Shown: positions 9,126 to 19,641 of the stretch, piece by piece | How the letters are laid out: every line of letters starts with the position of its first letter | How positions within the stretch are numbered: position 1 is the stretch's first letter | NCBI GenBank assembly: GCA_016788885.1 | Contig: JAEURX010000052.1 | Location: forward strand, 224,288 to 288,287 | Direction: 5' to 3' | DNA: 64,000 nt | Source: Nitrospira sp. | Lineage (GTDB): Bacteria; Nitrospirota; Nitrospiria; Nitrospirales; Nitrospiraceae | Notes under the pieces: model-generated | Databases searched by the model: none | What the model was told of the DNA's origin: nothing | What the model saw: only the letters and a program-made list of their open reading frames with translations | Translations under genes and position numbers: made by a program

Positions 9126-9267
9126 ACACGCTCCTTTAACCCCAGATCGGTCGGATCGGCAGACGCACGCGGACGGATGTCCGGGTTCTTTCGTCTCGCC
9201 GATGGTCCGGCGCCCATCTGGTTCACATGGTTATTTCACAACAAGTCGGCCCCTGTCCAGGCATGGC

Positions 9268-10389
9268 CTAGTAAAACAGGGTCAGCCGACGTCGCTTCAC
9301 ATTCAATAACAAACCCAATGACGCCATGGTCATGATGGTCGCGCTCCCCCCATAACTCACCAGTGGAAGCGGAATCCCGACGATGGGAAACATCCCCGCA
9401 GTCATGCCGATATTGACCACCACGCAAAAGCACAGCATGGCGACAATACCCGCCGCGAGCAACGCCCCGAGCGTATCCTTCGCACGCGCGGCAATTTCCA
9501 ATGACACCCATATTAGCGCGATAAACAGGGCCAGCAGGACCAGCACGCCGACAAACCCCCATTCCTCCGCATAGACGGCAAACACAAAATCGGTATGGCC
9601 TTCTGGCAGGAACTTCAGCTGACTTTGGGTGCCGCCGTACAGGCCCTTCCCGGACAATTCCCCTGAGCCGATAGCTATTCTCGATTGCAGCGCATGGTAG
9701 CCCTTGCCGCCCGGATCATAATCCGGATCCACAAAGGCCATGACCCGTTCTCGCTGGTAGTCGTGGAGTGAGGCCCAAACCATCTCCCAGACAAACGGAA
9801 ACAACATGACCGAGAGCAACAGAATAATTCCCAAGGCTTTGGAACGGACGCCGACCATTAGCAGCATCGCCGCATAGACCGCTAAAAAGCTCAAGCCACT
9901 CCCCAAATCCGGCTGCTTGAGAATCAGGAGAAGCCCCGGCAGTACGATCAGACCAGGCAAGACCACCCGATGCAACCAGCCGACTCGAGGTGCCCGGGAG
10001 TAATAGTTGGCCAACACCAGCACCAGCACCAATTTGGCAAATTCCGACGGTTGAAACGCGAACGGGCCGATCGGAATCCAGCGCTGTGCCCCGCGGCTCG
10101 ATTTCCCCATGAACAACACGATCGCGAGCATGATTAGAATGACCGCATAGGTCGGATACGCCAAGCGCGCAATCTTGTGATAATCGGATAGGTACATCAC
10201 CAGAAACGCGACGGTCCCTAGGAGAATCCAGACGAGCTGTTTGAGATAAAAGGGGAAGGCGGTGTCCTGAGAATGCGTCACGCTGTAAATCGACAGCACC
10301 CCGACCGACAGGATGACGGCGATCAGCCCCATGAAGCGAAGATCGAAACTATCCAACCCTCGGCTGTCGATCACCCGATCAATCATCAC
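9268..10389 (-). CDS. rodA: Rod-shape SEDS glycosyltransferase RodA
   Basis: 373 residues with about ten membrane helices. SEDS proteins polymerise lipid II into glycan strands. Family motifs are visible: the WIPIGPFAFQPSEFAKL loop, QPDLGSGLSF (with the conserved catalytic-region Asp), and the C-terminal GIPLPLVSYGGSA. The gene overlaps the upstream mrdA stop by four bases, so the polymerase and its partner transpeptidase are translationally coupled. It is the last gene of the mreBCD-mrdA-rodA rod-elongation operon. Confidence 0.96.
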   Translation of the reverse strand: MMIDRVIDSRGLDSFDLRFMGLIAVILSVGVLSIYSVTHSQDTAFPFYLKQLVWILLGTVAFLVMYLSDYHKIARLAYPTYAVILIMLAIVLFMGKSSRGAQRWIPIGPFAFQPSEFAKLVLVLVLANYYSRAPRVGWLHRVVLPGLIVLPGLLLILKQPDLGSGLSFLAVYAAMLLMVGVRSKALGIILLLSVMLFPFVWEMVWASLHDYQRERVMAFVDPDYDPGGKGYHALQSRIAIGSGELSGKGLYGGTQSQLKFLPEGHTDFVFAVYAEEWGFVGVLVLLALFIALIWVSLEIAARAKDTLGALLAAGIVAMLCFCVVVNIGMTAGMFPIVGIPLPLVSYGGSATIMTMASLGLLLNVKRRRLTLFY

Positions 10390-12269
10390 AAGTTCGGCCG
10401 CGCATCAACCGGTCCAGCAGGTGACTTGGCTCGCCCGCTCGCCGGAACTCCCTGAAGCATCTGGGGATAGGCTTTCACATAGGCTTCAATGACATCCTTG
10501 GCCAGGGGCGCGGCAGCCGATCCACCATGCCCCATGTGCTCGGCCAGAACCGCCACAGCGATACGCGGCGACTCAACCGGGGCGAACGCGACAAACCAGG
10601 CGTGATCCCGAAATTTCTTCGGGATGTCTTTTTCCGGTCCGGTACGCAGCGCCGCCGTCTGAGCCGTTCCGGTTTTTCCGCCGATCGTCACCAGGGGAGA
10701 CTTGGCCCGTGTCGCAGTTCCTTTGGTCACCACGTCGGCCAAGGCTGATTTGATCAGCGCAAGGGTCGCCGGCTTGACCGCTACTTTCCCTCGAATCGTC
10801 GGTGGAAACTCGGCCCGATCTCCAGTCGTACGGTTCATCACCGCCTGTACCAGGCGCGGCTTGATCGACACGCCGTCGTTCGCCACCGTCCCGATCACGC
10901 TGGCCATCTGCAGCGGCGTCACGGTGACATATCCCTGTCCGATGGCGGCAGAAATGGTTTCGCCCGGGTACCAGGGCTGATTGCGCGCCTTCTGCTTCCA
11001 CGCCGTGGACGGCACAATGCCCACGCGTTCCGACGGCAACTCGACGCCGGTTTCCTGCCCGAGTCCGAACTGCTTCGCATATTCGGCAATCGTATCGATC
11101 CCCATGCGCTGACCGACGGTATAAAAATAGACGTCACAGGAGTGGATCAACGCCTCGTTCAAATCCACCGATCCATGACCGCCCTGCTTCCAGTCATGAA
11201 ATAGCCGATTACCGAATTGATAGCCGCCGTTACAACGCACCATCGTCGAGGGCGTCACCGTGTTGGATTCGAGCGCAGCCGCCGCCATCACGACTTTAAA
11301 GGTCGATCCCGGAGGATATTGTCCTTGCGTGGCGCGATTGTTCAACGGACGACGCTCGTTCTGAACGATCTCGACCCATTGCTTATTCGTCAATTCTTTC
11401 GACAACACGTTGGGATCGAATCCGGGACGGCTGGCCATGGCCAAAATATCGCCGTTCGTAGGGTCAAGCGCGACGATGGCGCCGGATTCCTCGCCCAACA
11501 GATCCTCGGCTGTCTTCTGAAGACGGGCATCGATGGTGAGATACAGGTCATCCCCCGCTACCGGCTTGTCCGACACGATGGCGCGTTTCTCATGGCCTAA
11601 GGCATCGACCTCGACACTTTTCTGCCCCGCGCGCCCGCGCACCTGGCGATCGAACCACTTTTCGACTCCATATTGTCCGACGATGCTGCCTTGATGAAGA
11701 TCGGCGAAATCGGGTTTTTCCAATTGATCGGCCGATACTTCTCCGACATAGCCCAACAGATGCGCCGCCACAGCTCCGGCAGGATAGTTCCGCTGGGACT
11801 CGACTTGGATCATCACGCCCGGCAAATCCAGCCGGTGAGATTCGATCAGTGTCGCCTCGCGCAAGGTCAGCCGATCTTTGATCTTGCGAGGCTGTAATTT
11901 GCCTCCCTTGCCGGTCGACAGCTTCTTCTGAATCAGTTCGGGCTCAAGGCTGAGCAGCGAGGCTAATTGTGCCACCAGTGCTCCGCGATCCTTCACATCT
12001 TCCAAGGTCACGTACAGGGCGAAACTCGGAACATTGTTGGCCAGCAGAATGCCGTTCCGGTCGAAAATTAGTCCGCGCGCCGGCTCCAGCACCACGGAAC
12101 GCGTTCGGTTGTTCTCGGAGAGATCCCTGTAGTATGGACCCTCTCGAATCTGCAGGTGCCATAGACGTAAGGCGAGCAGGCCCACCACCAACAGGAGGCC
12201 CACGCGCAGAATGACCAATCTCCGCTGAAGATCCAGGAGTTCGGAATCGTTGAATCCTGCCGTTGCCAT
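10386..12269 (-). CDS. mrdA: Penicillin-binding protein 2 (rod elongation transpeptidase)
   Basis: 627 residues. One N-terminal membrane helix (about 15-40) anchors a PBP dimerisation domain and a C-terminal transpeptidase domain. The serine acyl-enzyme motif is YPPGSTFK at about residue 315. The SxN-type motif is at SCDVYF and KTGTAQ follows near residue 535. PBP2 crosslinks peptidoglycan for lateral wall growth together with RodA. The gene is 45 bp after mreD and overlaps rodA by four bases. Its C-terminal 20 residues are an extra low-complexity tail. Confidence 0.96.
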   Translation of the reverse strand: MATAGFNDSELLDLQRRLVILRVGLLLVVGLLALRLWHLQIREGPYYRDLSENNRTRSVVLEPARGLIFDRNGILLANNVPSFALYVTLEDVKDRGALVAQLASLLSLEPELIQKKLSTGKGGKLQPRKIKDRLTLREATLIESHRLDLPGVMIQVESQRNYPAGAVAAHLLGYVGEVSADQLEKPDFADLHQGSIVGQYGVEKWFDRQVRGRAGQKSVEVDALGHEKRAIVSDKPVAGDDLYLTIDARLQKTAEDLLGEESGAIVALDPTNGDILAMASRPGFDPNVLSKELTNKQWVEIVQNERRPLNNRATQGQYPPGSTFKVVMAAAALESNTVTPSTMVRCNGGYQFGNRLFHDWKQGGHGSVDLNEALIHSCDVYFYTVGQRMGIDTIAEYAKQFGLGQETGVELPSERVGIVPSTAWKQKARNQPWYPGETISAAIGQGYVTVTPLQMASVIGTVANDGVSIKPRLVQAVMNRTTGDRAEFPPTIRGKVAVKPATLALIKSALADVVTKGTATRAKSPLVTIGGKTGTAQTAALRTGPEKDIPKKFRDHAWFVAFAPVESPRIAVAVLAEHMGHGGSAAAPLAKDVIEAYVKAYPQMLQGVPASGRAKSPAGPVDARPNL

Positions 12270-12314
12270 GCTCGCCTACTCGTCCCTGACTCCACGAAGG
12301 AGATCGGGCCTGAT

Positions 12315-12815
12315 TTAGAGGGCCCCTTCCGTCACCATACGATCATCAGACCAGCGTTCCCGGAACAAGAGGTACAGTCCAGCTCCGATGCCAGCGTCGA
12401 GCCCTGCTTGCACCAGAATCGTCGAGCGCACCCCCAGCCACACTTCATCTAAGCCGGCAGGATTCATCGAATAGAGAAACACCGCACTCGACAGGCAGGA
12501 AATAATCGCCAATCCCGCCGTCATGACGGCCGGCGTAATATGCGCCATGTGGCGTCCGGCCAATCCGGCGAGGAAGCCGCTTCCGCCTTTCGTGACCACG
12601 TTGATCCACAGATCCCCCGCAGACAACATGTCTTGAAAGCAGCCCAGGATGAGACCGAGGATTAGCCCATCGAGTTCGCCGCCGAGAAACCCCACGAGGC
12701 AGGCGGCCACCAATCCCAGGTCAGGACGTACGCCAAACACACTGAGGTAATGCAGCAACGTGGTCTGAAAGGGGACGACGACCAACGCCAGGAGGAGGTA
12801 CAGGAGAAACTTCAT
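12315..12815 (-). CDS. mreD: Rod shape-determining protein MreD
   Basis: 166 residues, mostly hydrophobic with five or six predicted helices, matching MreD size and topology. The pattern of a long helical start (LLYLLLALVVVPFQTTLL) and the FLGGELDGLILGLILG segment fits the family, which tolerates low sequence identity. It is placed by position between mreC, which it overlaps by four bases, and mrdA. MreD is a membrane component linking MreB and MreC to wall synthesis. Confidence 0.88.
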   Translation of the reverse strand: MKFLLYLLLALVVVPFQTTLLHYLSVFGVRPDLGLVAACLVGFLGGELDGLILGLILGCFQDMLSAGDLWINVVTKGGSGFLAGLAGRHMAHITPAVMTAGLAIISCLSSAVFLYSMNPAGLDEVWLGVRSTILVQAGLDAGIGAGLYLLFRERWSDDRMVTEGAL

Positions 12816-13699
12816 GGTTTCTTTCGATCCCCATGAATTTCCTGCAGCAGCTTCTGTGCCGCCTCGGCATCATCATAGGGGGCCGTGATGATGAGCACTT
12901 CGTCCAACTTGGAGAGATCGACTTCCGGCTCGATCTCGGCCGACTGAAACAGGTCTCCCTCTGACTTTTCGACCTGGGTCAATCCTCCAATGGCCAACCC
13001 ACGGGGAAATGCGCCCGTCAACCCGGATGTAACCACTCGATCGCCGGCCTGCACTCGCGACAAAAGCGGAATATATTTCAGCCGTGCGCGCCCGTTGCTG
13101 GTGCCTTCAACGATGCCTTCGTCACGAGTCCGCTGCACCACGCCGGCAATGGCGTTGTTGGGATCGGTCACGAGCAAGACGACAGACGACGTCGAATTGG
13201 TTTTGACGATGCGCCCGACAACCCCGGCTGGAGTCACCACACCCATTTCGGTCCGCACCCCGTCGCTTTCACCTTTGTTGAGAATCATGCCACGGTACCA
13301 GTTCGTGGCATCACGACCGATGACCTGCGCAGCCAGCGTTTGCGAGGGCGATTGCTGTTTGAAGTTCAGCAGCGACTCATACCGCTGCGCCGCCACGACG
13401 GACTCTCGCAATTGATTGTTCTGCCCCTTGAGCAATTCGATATCGCGCCGGAGCTGGCGGTTTTCTTCATGCACAGTCTGCAGGGCGACGTAGCCGTTCC
13501 AAGTTTCGGAAATCCCATGATCCACAGAGGAAAACGCGGCGAGCGGCAGGCTGAGAACCTGCCCCAGCGGGCCACCGACGTACTGCAACAACCGCTGGCT
13601 TTGGCTAGGAAGCAGAAAAAGGGCGACAAGCAGGCAGGCGAACAAGACGATGGCGAGACGCCGGGTGCCGTATGTAGAGCGCGATATAGCCATCCACAC
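12812..13699 (-). CDS. mreC: Rod shape-determining protein MreC
   Basis: 295 residues: a short cytoplasmic start, one membrane helix (about 14-32), a coiled-coil (about 70-110, NRQLRRDIELLKGQNNQLRE) and the periplasmic beta-rich MreC domain with GVVTPAGVVGRIVKTNS and GDRVVTSGLTGAFPRGLAIG. MreC scaffolds PBP2 and RodA. It follows mreB by 12 bp and overlaps mreD by four bases. Confidence 0.95.
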   Translation of the reverse strand: MWMAISRSTYGTRRLAIVLFACLLVALFLLPSQSQRLLQYVGGPLGQVLSLPLAAFSSVDHGISETWNGYVALQTVHEENRQLRRDIELLKGQNNQLRESVVAAQRYESLLNFKQQSPSQTLAAQVIGRDATNWYRGMILNKGESDGVRTEMGVVTPAGVVGRIVKTNSTSSVVLLVTDPNNAIAGVVQRTRDEGIVEGTSNGRARLKYIPLLSRVQAGDRVVTSGLTGAFPRGLAIGGLTQVEKSEGDLFQSAEIEPEVDLSKLDEVLIITAPYDDAEAAQKLLQEIHGDRKKP

Positions 13700-13711
13700 T
13701 CGGGATGGAGG

Positions 13712-14791
<1,080 letters not shown>

Positions 14792-14809
14792 TCAGCAGTG
14801 TCGACGCGC

Positions 14810-15268
14810 TCAATCCGACACATCCAACTGTCCGCTCTCCAGTACCTGCGTCTTGGCGATGTCATCACCCAATCGACGCCCCTGCTCATTCCCAATGACC
14901 AACAACCCTTCCAACGACAGCACCGCGCCCCAGCCAATCCAACCCACATACGGAATTTCAAACGCCAACTGGGCAAGCCCGCAGGGCAGATTGCGAATGA
15001 TCGACTCCCGGAAGCCCGCCGGATCCCGTGTTCGTGGGACAATGGTTTGAAGTCCGATGAGCCGCTTCCCGACACTGCGACCACCACCAAATCCGTCGGC
15101 CAGCAGGATGTAGGCAAGTCCGGCAAGAACACCGATCGGAGGGACTAATTTGCTCGCCGCCGCCACGATCAGGAGATCGATCGTTTTGGCGATGAAGCGA
15201 TTCAGCACCTGGGCCTTGGGATAGACACCCAGTTCCACCGGGCTGTGCCCGATTGCCTCCTCCGCCAC
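14810..15268 (-). CDS. RDD-family membrane protein
   Basis: 152 residues. The RDD signature is present around NRFIAKTIDLLIVAAASK (Arg and Asp in the first helix) and the second region DGFGGGRSVGKRLIGLQ, followed by a further hydrophobic segment GWIGWGAVLSLEGLLVIG. RDD proteins are small membrane proteins, some of them transporters; no role is assigned here. It is 48 bp upstream of mreB on the same strand and may lead that operon from the promoter at 15292-15320. Confidence 0.8.
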   Translation of the reverse strand: MAEEAIGHSPVELGVYPKAQVLNRFIAKTIDLLIVAAASKLVPPIGVLAGLAYILLADGFGGGRSVGKRLIGLQTIVPRTRDPAGFRESIIRNLPCGLAQLAFEIPYVGWIGWGAVLSLEGLLVIGNEQGRRLGDDIAKTQVLESGQLDVSD

Positions 15269-15291
15269 CGGAAATCTCCCAATTCTTCGAC

Positions 15292-15320
15292 ACTATAACA
15301 AATCTCTCGGACCTGCACAA
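15292..15320 (-). promoter_or_regulatory. Putative promoter of the RDD gene / mre operon
   Basis: On the minus strand TTGTGC (15320-15315), a 17-bp spacer and TATAGT (15297-15292) lie 24 bp before the RDD start. The -10 and its surroundings share 16 identical bases with the topA promoter. Confidence 0.5.
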
Positions 15321-15429
15321 ACAAAGTCGCAATCTTCTCACACCCGCTCTCCATGCGATTCTGGCTCTTGCCTTTGCTGTCGCCGCCTGAGTAGAATCCG
15401 TGAAACATTGCCGACAAGAGGCGTTCTCA

Positions 15430-16128
15430 ATGATCAAACTGCTCCGCGAAGCCGCTCACGACTATCCTTGGTTTTTGAAATCCATCATGGGCATCCTCGC
15501 CCTCGCGTTCGTCATTACGATGGGCTGGTGGGGATTCGGCCAGCAAAGCGATAACGTGGTGGCGTCCGTCGGTGACCAGATCGTCCCGCTCGACGAATAT
15601 CGACGAGCCTATGAAAATACGTATCGTTTCTACAAGGACAAGGGACAGAACGAGATTAAAGACGAGTTCCTCAAGCAGTTCGTGTTGGACCAGCTCATCG
15701 ACAATCGCATGTGGCTGCACGTGGCGAAAGAGATGGGCCTCACGGTGTCGGACGAAGATTTGCGGAAAGCGATCATGCAGCGAACAGAGTTTCAGAAGAA
15801 CGGCAGCTTCGACCCCGAGTCCTATCGCCGCCTGCTGGCAGCCAATCGTCTCACTCCCGCATCGTTCGAAGCGATGGAAGCCAAGGACATTCTCACCAAT
15901 AAAGCCCGGCTGGTCATCATGGACGCCGTGGCCTTGACCCCATCGGAATATGCCGAGGCGCAGACCCTGGCCTCACGCGAAGGGGAATCTGATCCGGCCA
16001 AAGCTGCGATCATCAAGGAGCGGGTGCATCAGAATCTGTTGTTCCAAAAACAACAGCGTGCCCTGATGGCCTACTCGGAATCGATGAAGAGCAAAGTCCC
16101 CGTCAAAATCCACAAAGAACTCATGTAG
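15430..16128 (+). CDS. SurA/PpiD N-terminal-domain protein without a PPIase domain
   Basis: 232 residues from the ATG giving MIKLLREA; an earlier start at 15400 would add 10 residues. A basic start and one membrane helix (about 16-36, with ILALAFVITMGWWGFG) resemble PpiD. The rest matches the helical SurA_N/PpiD N-terminal chaperone fold (DEYRRAYENTYRFYKD, then LDQLIDNRMWLHVAKEMGLTVSDEDLRKAI). No parvulin PPIase domain follows, so it may be a periplasmic chaperone only. It is on its own on the plus strand and its end overlaps the convergent queA end by eight bases. Confidence 0.75.
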   Translation: MIKLLREAAHDYPWFLKSIMGILALAFVITMGWWGFGQQSDNVVASVGDQIVPLDEYRRAYENTYRFYKDKGQNEIKDEFLKQFVLDQLIDNRMWLHVAKEMGLTVSDEDLRKAIMQRTEFQKNGSFDPESYRRLLAANRLTPASFEAMEAKDILTNKARLVIMDAVALTPSEYAEAQTLASREGESDPAKAAIIKERVHQNLLFQKQQRALMAYSESMKSKVPVKIHKELM

Positions 16129-17161
16129 CGCTCGGCCATCCCGTCCCGAGCAACATCGCGTCCCCATAACTGTAAAACCGGTACCGTTGCGCCACCGCCT
16201 CCTGATAGGCAGCGCGCAATGATTCCACACCCACGAACGCGGACACCAACATCAGCAATGTAGTCCGTGGCAAATGAAAGTTCGTCACCAGCGCATCGAT
16301 TACTTGAAACTGAAATCCTGGCGTGATGAACAGCTCAGCCGGTCCCTGAAACGGCTCGATGCCACGTCCTCCGCTGGCCGCCGTCTCCAGCGCGCGCACC
16401 ACGGTGGTCCCGACCGCCACCACACGATTCCCGCGCCGTTGCGTCCGGTGGATCTGCTCGACCGTGGAGGCTGACACCTCCACCTGCTCCGCCAACATCC
16501 GGTGGTCCTGGATGTGCTCGCTCTTCACGCTGCGAAATGTGCCGGGGCCGACGTGTAGCGTCACCTGCGTCAACCCGATTCCCTTGGTCGTCAGCGACTC
16601 CAACAATGCCTCGGTGAAATGCAGCCCTGCAGTCGGCGCCGCAATCGCACCTTCATGTTGTGCAAACACCGTCTGGTACCATCCCTGATCTTCCGGTGAC
16701 GGATCACGCTTGATATACGGCGGGAGCGGCATCGTGCCGGCCGCGTGCATGAGGTCGTACACAGTGGTGACGCCTCTGACCAGCAACGTAGTGCGAGCCT
16801 GGCTCCGTTCCACGATCTCGCCGCTGGCGCCACCCGGGAAATCAATCATGGCCCCCGGTCGGAAACGTCCCTTGATCAACACCTCCCACACATTGTGCCC
16901 AAGGTCCTGCACAAACAGTAGATCCAAACATTTGCCGTTCGATCGCACCTGCGCAGGGACTCGTGCAGGCATCACTTTGGTATTGTTCACGACCACCAGA
17001 TCGCCGGGACGGAGTAGGAAGGGCAGATCCCCCACGCGGCGATGGGTCCTTGCACCACTCGCTCGCTCCATGACCAGTAATCGCGCCTGATCGCGTGGGA
17101 GCACAGGATGGTCGGCCACAAGCGCCGGGTCGAATGGGAAGTCGAACTCGCTGAGCAGCAT
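16121..17161 (-). CDS. queA: S-adenosylmethionine:tRNA ribosyltransferase-isomerase
   Basis: 346 residues. QueA transfers the ribosyl part of SAM to preQ1-modified tRNA to make epoxyqueuosine. Family landmarks include the start LSEFDFPFDPALVADHP, VVNNTKVMPARV, EGAIAAPTAGLHFTE and the C-terminal TNFHLPRTTLLMLVSAF. The ATG shares one base with the stop of the upstream SpoIID-like gene, so translation is probably coupled. Other queuosine genes are not in the window. Confidence 0.97.
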   Translation of the reverse strand: MLLSEFDFPFDPALVADHPVLPRDQARLLVMERASGARTHRRVGDLPFLLRPGDLVVVNNTKVMPARVPAQVRSNGKCLDLLFVQDLGHNVWEVLIKGRFRPGAMIDFPGGASGEIVERSQARTTLLVRGVTTVYDLMHAAGTMPLPPYIKRDPSPEDQGWYQTVFAQHEGAIAAPTAGLHFTEALLESLTTKGIGLTQVTLHVGPGTFRSVKSEHIQDHRMLAEQVEVSASTVEQIHRTQRRGNRVVAVGTTVVRALETAASGGRGIEPFQGPAELFITPGFQFQVIDALVTNFHLPRTTLLMLVSAFVGVESLRAAYQEAVAQRYRFYSYGDAMLLGTGWPSAT

Positions 17162-18357
17162 TAGGGGGTTGGAATGACCGGCATCAGCAGTTGCGACCGC
17201 GCGGCGTTATGCAACTCGGTGCCGGGATAATAGTATTGCAGAATACTGTTGTAGGAATAGCCGAGTTCAGCCAATTCTTTTGCGCCCCACTGGCACAGCC
17301 CCACCGCATGGCCTGCCCCGTATCCGGCAAAGACCACGTCGGCACCAATTGATTCCACTTCGAACTGGGTACTCGGGATGACCGTGTATCCCGCGGCCTT
17401 TCGAAGATCTTCGCCGCGCAAGATTGTCTCGCCGCCTGAATGGAGAATCCGTAAGCGGGCCACACGCCCGGCCCGACTATAGGCAATCGGGGTAATCGTT
17501 GCAATCGTGCCCACAGAAAATCCCTGGTGGCGGAGATTGTGCTCCAGCAGATCAATCTTCACACTGGCTTTCCATTGGTAGTAGGGCGACTCCAAATCAA
17601 ACGGACACTCGACTCCTTTTAAATAAGGCAGGTCTTTGTTGGCCCACACATTCACCGCATCCTCGGTGGGGCCGGCGGCGGTGGAGGAGAACGCGGCATA
17701 GATCGGCGCCTGCTGATGGGTCACCACAATCCCCCGCGTCGATTCAACCGCGTCTTCCACCCGGCGATCCACACCGGTTCGTCCACGGTAGACCTGATCG
17801 TGAATCGTGGCAACGACGTCATAGTCCCTGGAGGCGCTGAGCATCTTGTTGTACAGCGCATAGGTTCGCGCAGCCACCGCCTGGACCTTTAACATTTCCG
17901 GATGCCACGCCGAACTGACTTCGGCGGGCACCACGCCTTTCACGTACTCTTCCAAGTCAACCTGGTTTGTGATCGCCAGCGCATGCCCCTTCCGCGACAC
18001 CCGCACCGCCCCACTGATCGGCAACGGGGTCCCCGCGCCGCCCCCTCCGTCTTTCCCGATGACCAGGGTCAAGGTGTGCCGAAGGGGGCGAAGCTGGACC
18101 TGCCCGCCCGCGAGACGTCGACCATCGAGATGCAACCCATCTCCCCGGGCAGTGAGATGGATCGGCCCGTGCAGCGTCTTTGCTTCACCGCTCTCGCTAA
18201 CCAGGGCAAACGCACCGTCCGAGCGCACATCGAGGAACGGTGCTTCCTGCGCCAACAGCACCCGAATGGATTCAGCAGAAGCGGGATGGACAGAGACGAA
18301 GAGCAGACACACCATGCCCACCGCAGCGACGAGCCTCACCAAGCGATGTCGAATCAT
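17161..18357 (-). CDS. SpoIID/LytB-domain secreted protein
   Basis: 398 residues from the ATG at 18357, preferred because its ATGA overlaps the stop of the upstream DUF2905 gene; a start five codons earlier is possible. A signal peptide (about 1-28, ending VHPASAES) leads to a SpoIID domain with LEEYVKGVVPAEVSSAWH, VQAVAARTYAL and the C-terminal GYGAGHAVGLCQWGAKELAELGYSYNSIL. In sporulators SpoIID is a lytic transglycosylase; in non-sporulators such proteins act on or bind denuded peptidoglycan. The exact role here is unknown. Confidence 0.9.
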   Translation of the reverse strand: MIRHRLVRLVAAVGMVCLLFVSVHPASAESIRVLLAQEAPFLDVRSDGAFALVSESGEAKTLHGPIHLTARGDGLHLDGRRLAGGQVQLRPLRHTLTLVIGKDGGGGAGTPLPISGAVRVSRKGHALAITNQVDLEEYVKGVVPAEVSSAWHPEMLKVQAVAARTYALYNKMLSASRDYDVVATIHDQVYRGRTGVDRRVEDAVESTRGIVVTHQQAPIYAAFSSTAAGPTEDAVNVWANKDLPYLKGVECPFDLESPYYQWKASVKIDLLEHNLRHQGFSVGTIATITPIAYSRAGRVARLRILHSGGETILRGEDLRKAAGYTVIPSTQFEVESIGADVVFAGYGAGHAVGLCQWGAKELAELGYSYNSILQYYYPGTELHNAARSQLLMPVIPTP

Positions 18358-18608
18358 CGGCGAAAGAGCCATGAAAGGATGTACACGAGGAGGCTCAGCA
18401 GAATGCTGAGCACGAGACTGGTCGCGATCGGAACATATAGACTGAATCGCTCTCGCGTGATCGAGAGATCACCGGGTAATCTGCCGACCCACCCAAGCAG
18501 TGAACCGAGACCCGGCCATTTTTCTGTCAGCATCAGTATCGTACCGACTGCCGCGAGGGCCAATCCCACGACGATCAAAAACCGTCCGATCCCGCTCCAG
18601 GCATCCAT
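18354..18608 (-). CDS. DUF2905 family small membrane protein
   Basis: 84 residues with two membrane helices (about 8-28 and 57-80) joined by LGWVGRLPGDLSITRERFSLYVPIATS, the typical DUF2905 core. The function of the family is unknown. Its TGA overlaps the ATG of the SpoIID-like gene. It follows asd after a very short gap on the same strand. Confidence 0.85.
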   Translation of the reverse strand: MDAWSGIGRFLIVVGLALAAVGTILMLTEKWPGLGSLLGWVGRLPGDLSITRERFSLYVPIATSLVLSILLSLLVYILSWLFRR

Positions 18609-18611
18609 TAT

Positions 18612-19634
18612 TCATTGTATCAAACATTCGGCGATTTGAACGGCGTTGAGGGCAGCGCCCTTCCGCAGGTTGTCACTGACGACCCACAGATTCAACCCGT
18701 TGGTGATCGACTCGTCGACGCGAACCCGCCCCACATAGACCTCATCCTTGCCGGATACGTCAAACGGCATCGGGTAGAGTTTCTTGACTGGATCATCATA
18801 GACAATCACCCCGGGCATCTCAGCGATGGCCGCCCGGGCGTCATTGGCCTGAAGCGGACGCTCAAGTTCCACGTTGATCGCCTCGGAATGACAGCGCAAG
18901 ACCGGCACACGCACCGTGGTCGCCGTGACCCGCAACAACGGCATCTCGAGGATTTTTCTGGTCTCCTGCACGATCTTCACCTCTTCCGAGCAGTCGCCGC
19001 CGTCGCCGAACGATCCCACCTGAGGGAGGAGGTTGAACGCAATTTGATAGGGATAGACCTGTACTTTTACATCCTGAAAGGAGATCAGTGCCTTTGTCTG
19101 GTCCACCAATTCATCCATGGCGGCCGATCCAGTGCCGGACACCGACTGAAAGGTGGTGACGACGACGCGTTTGATCCCCGCCACATCGCGAAGCGGCTTC
19201 AGCGCCATCACCAGCGGCGTCGTCGTGCAATTCGGAATAGCCACAATCCCGCGCGTCATGGACCGCAACGCTGCAGCATTGACCTCCGGCACCACGAGCG
19301 GGACATTCGGATCCATCCGGAAAACCGCACTGTCATCGATCACGACCACACCCGCCGCGCCCAAACGTGCACCATACTCACGGCTGATGGCATCGGTGGC
19401 GGAAATAAAGACGATGTCGACGCCGGCAAAGGATGACGCCTCCGTCAGTTCTTCCACCTTGTACTCTTTCCCCTGACATGTGAGTACCTCGCCGGCTGAC
19501 CGCTTGGACGAAAAGAGCCGCAGCGTCTCGATCGGGAAATTGCGTTCTTCCAGAATCTCAAGACTTTCTTTCCCAACCGCTCCGGTCGCCCCCAACACCG
19601 CCACCGTATAGGCCTGTTTCTTCTTCAACATCAT
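18612..19634 (-). CDS. asd: Aspartate-semialdehyde dehydrogenase
   Basis: 340 residues. Asd reduces aspartyl phosphate to the semialdehyde used for lysine/diaminopimelate, threonine and methionine. The nucleotide-binding start VAVLGATGAVGKESLEIL and the catalytic Cys in IVAIPNCTTTPLVMALKPL (about residue 131) are clear. The gene ends the leuA-cupin-leuB-NHL-asd run, only seven bases after the NHL gene, so branched-chain and aspartate-family synthesis are probably expressed together. A leucine T-box could therefore also affect asd. Confidence 0.97.
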   Translation of the reverse strand: MMLKKKQAYTVAVLGATGAVGKESLEILEERNFPIETLRLFSSKRSAGEVLTCQGKEYKVEELTEASSFAGVDIVFISATDAISREYGARLGAAGVVVIDDSAVFRMDPNVPLVVPEVNAAALRSMTRGIVAIPNCTTTPLVMALKPLRDVAGIKRVVVTTFQSVSGTGSAAMDELVDQTKALISFQDVKVQVYPYQIAFNLLPQVGSFGDGGDCSEEVKIVQETRKILEMPLLRVTATTVRVPVLRCHSEAINVELERPLQANDARAAIAEMPGVIVYDDPVKKLYPMPFDVSGKDEVYVGRVRVDESITNGLNLWVVSDNLRKGAALNAVQIAECLIQ

Positions 19635-19641
19635 GCTGTCC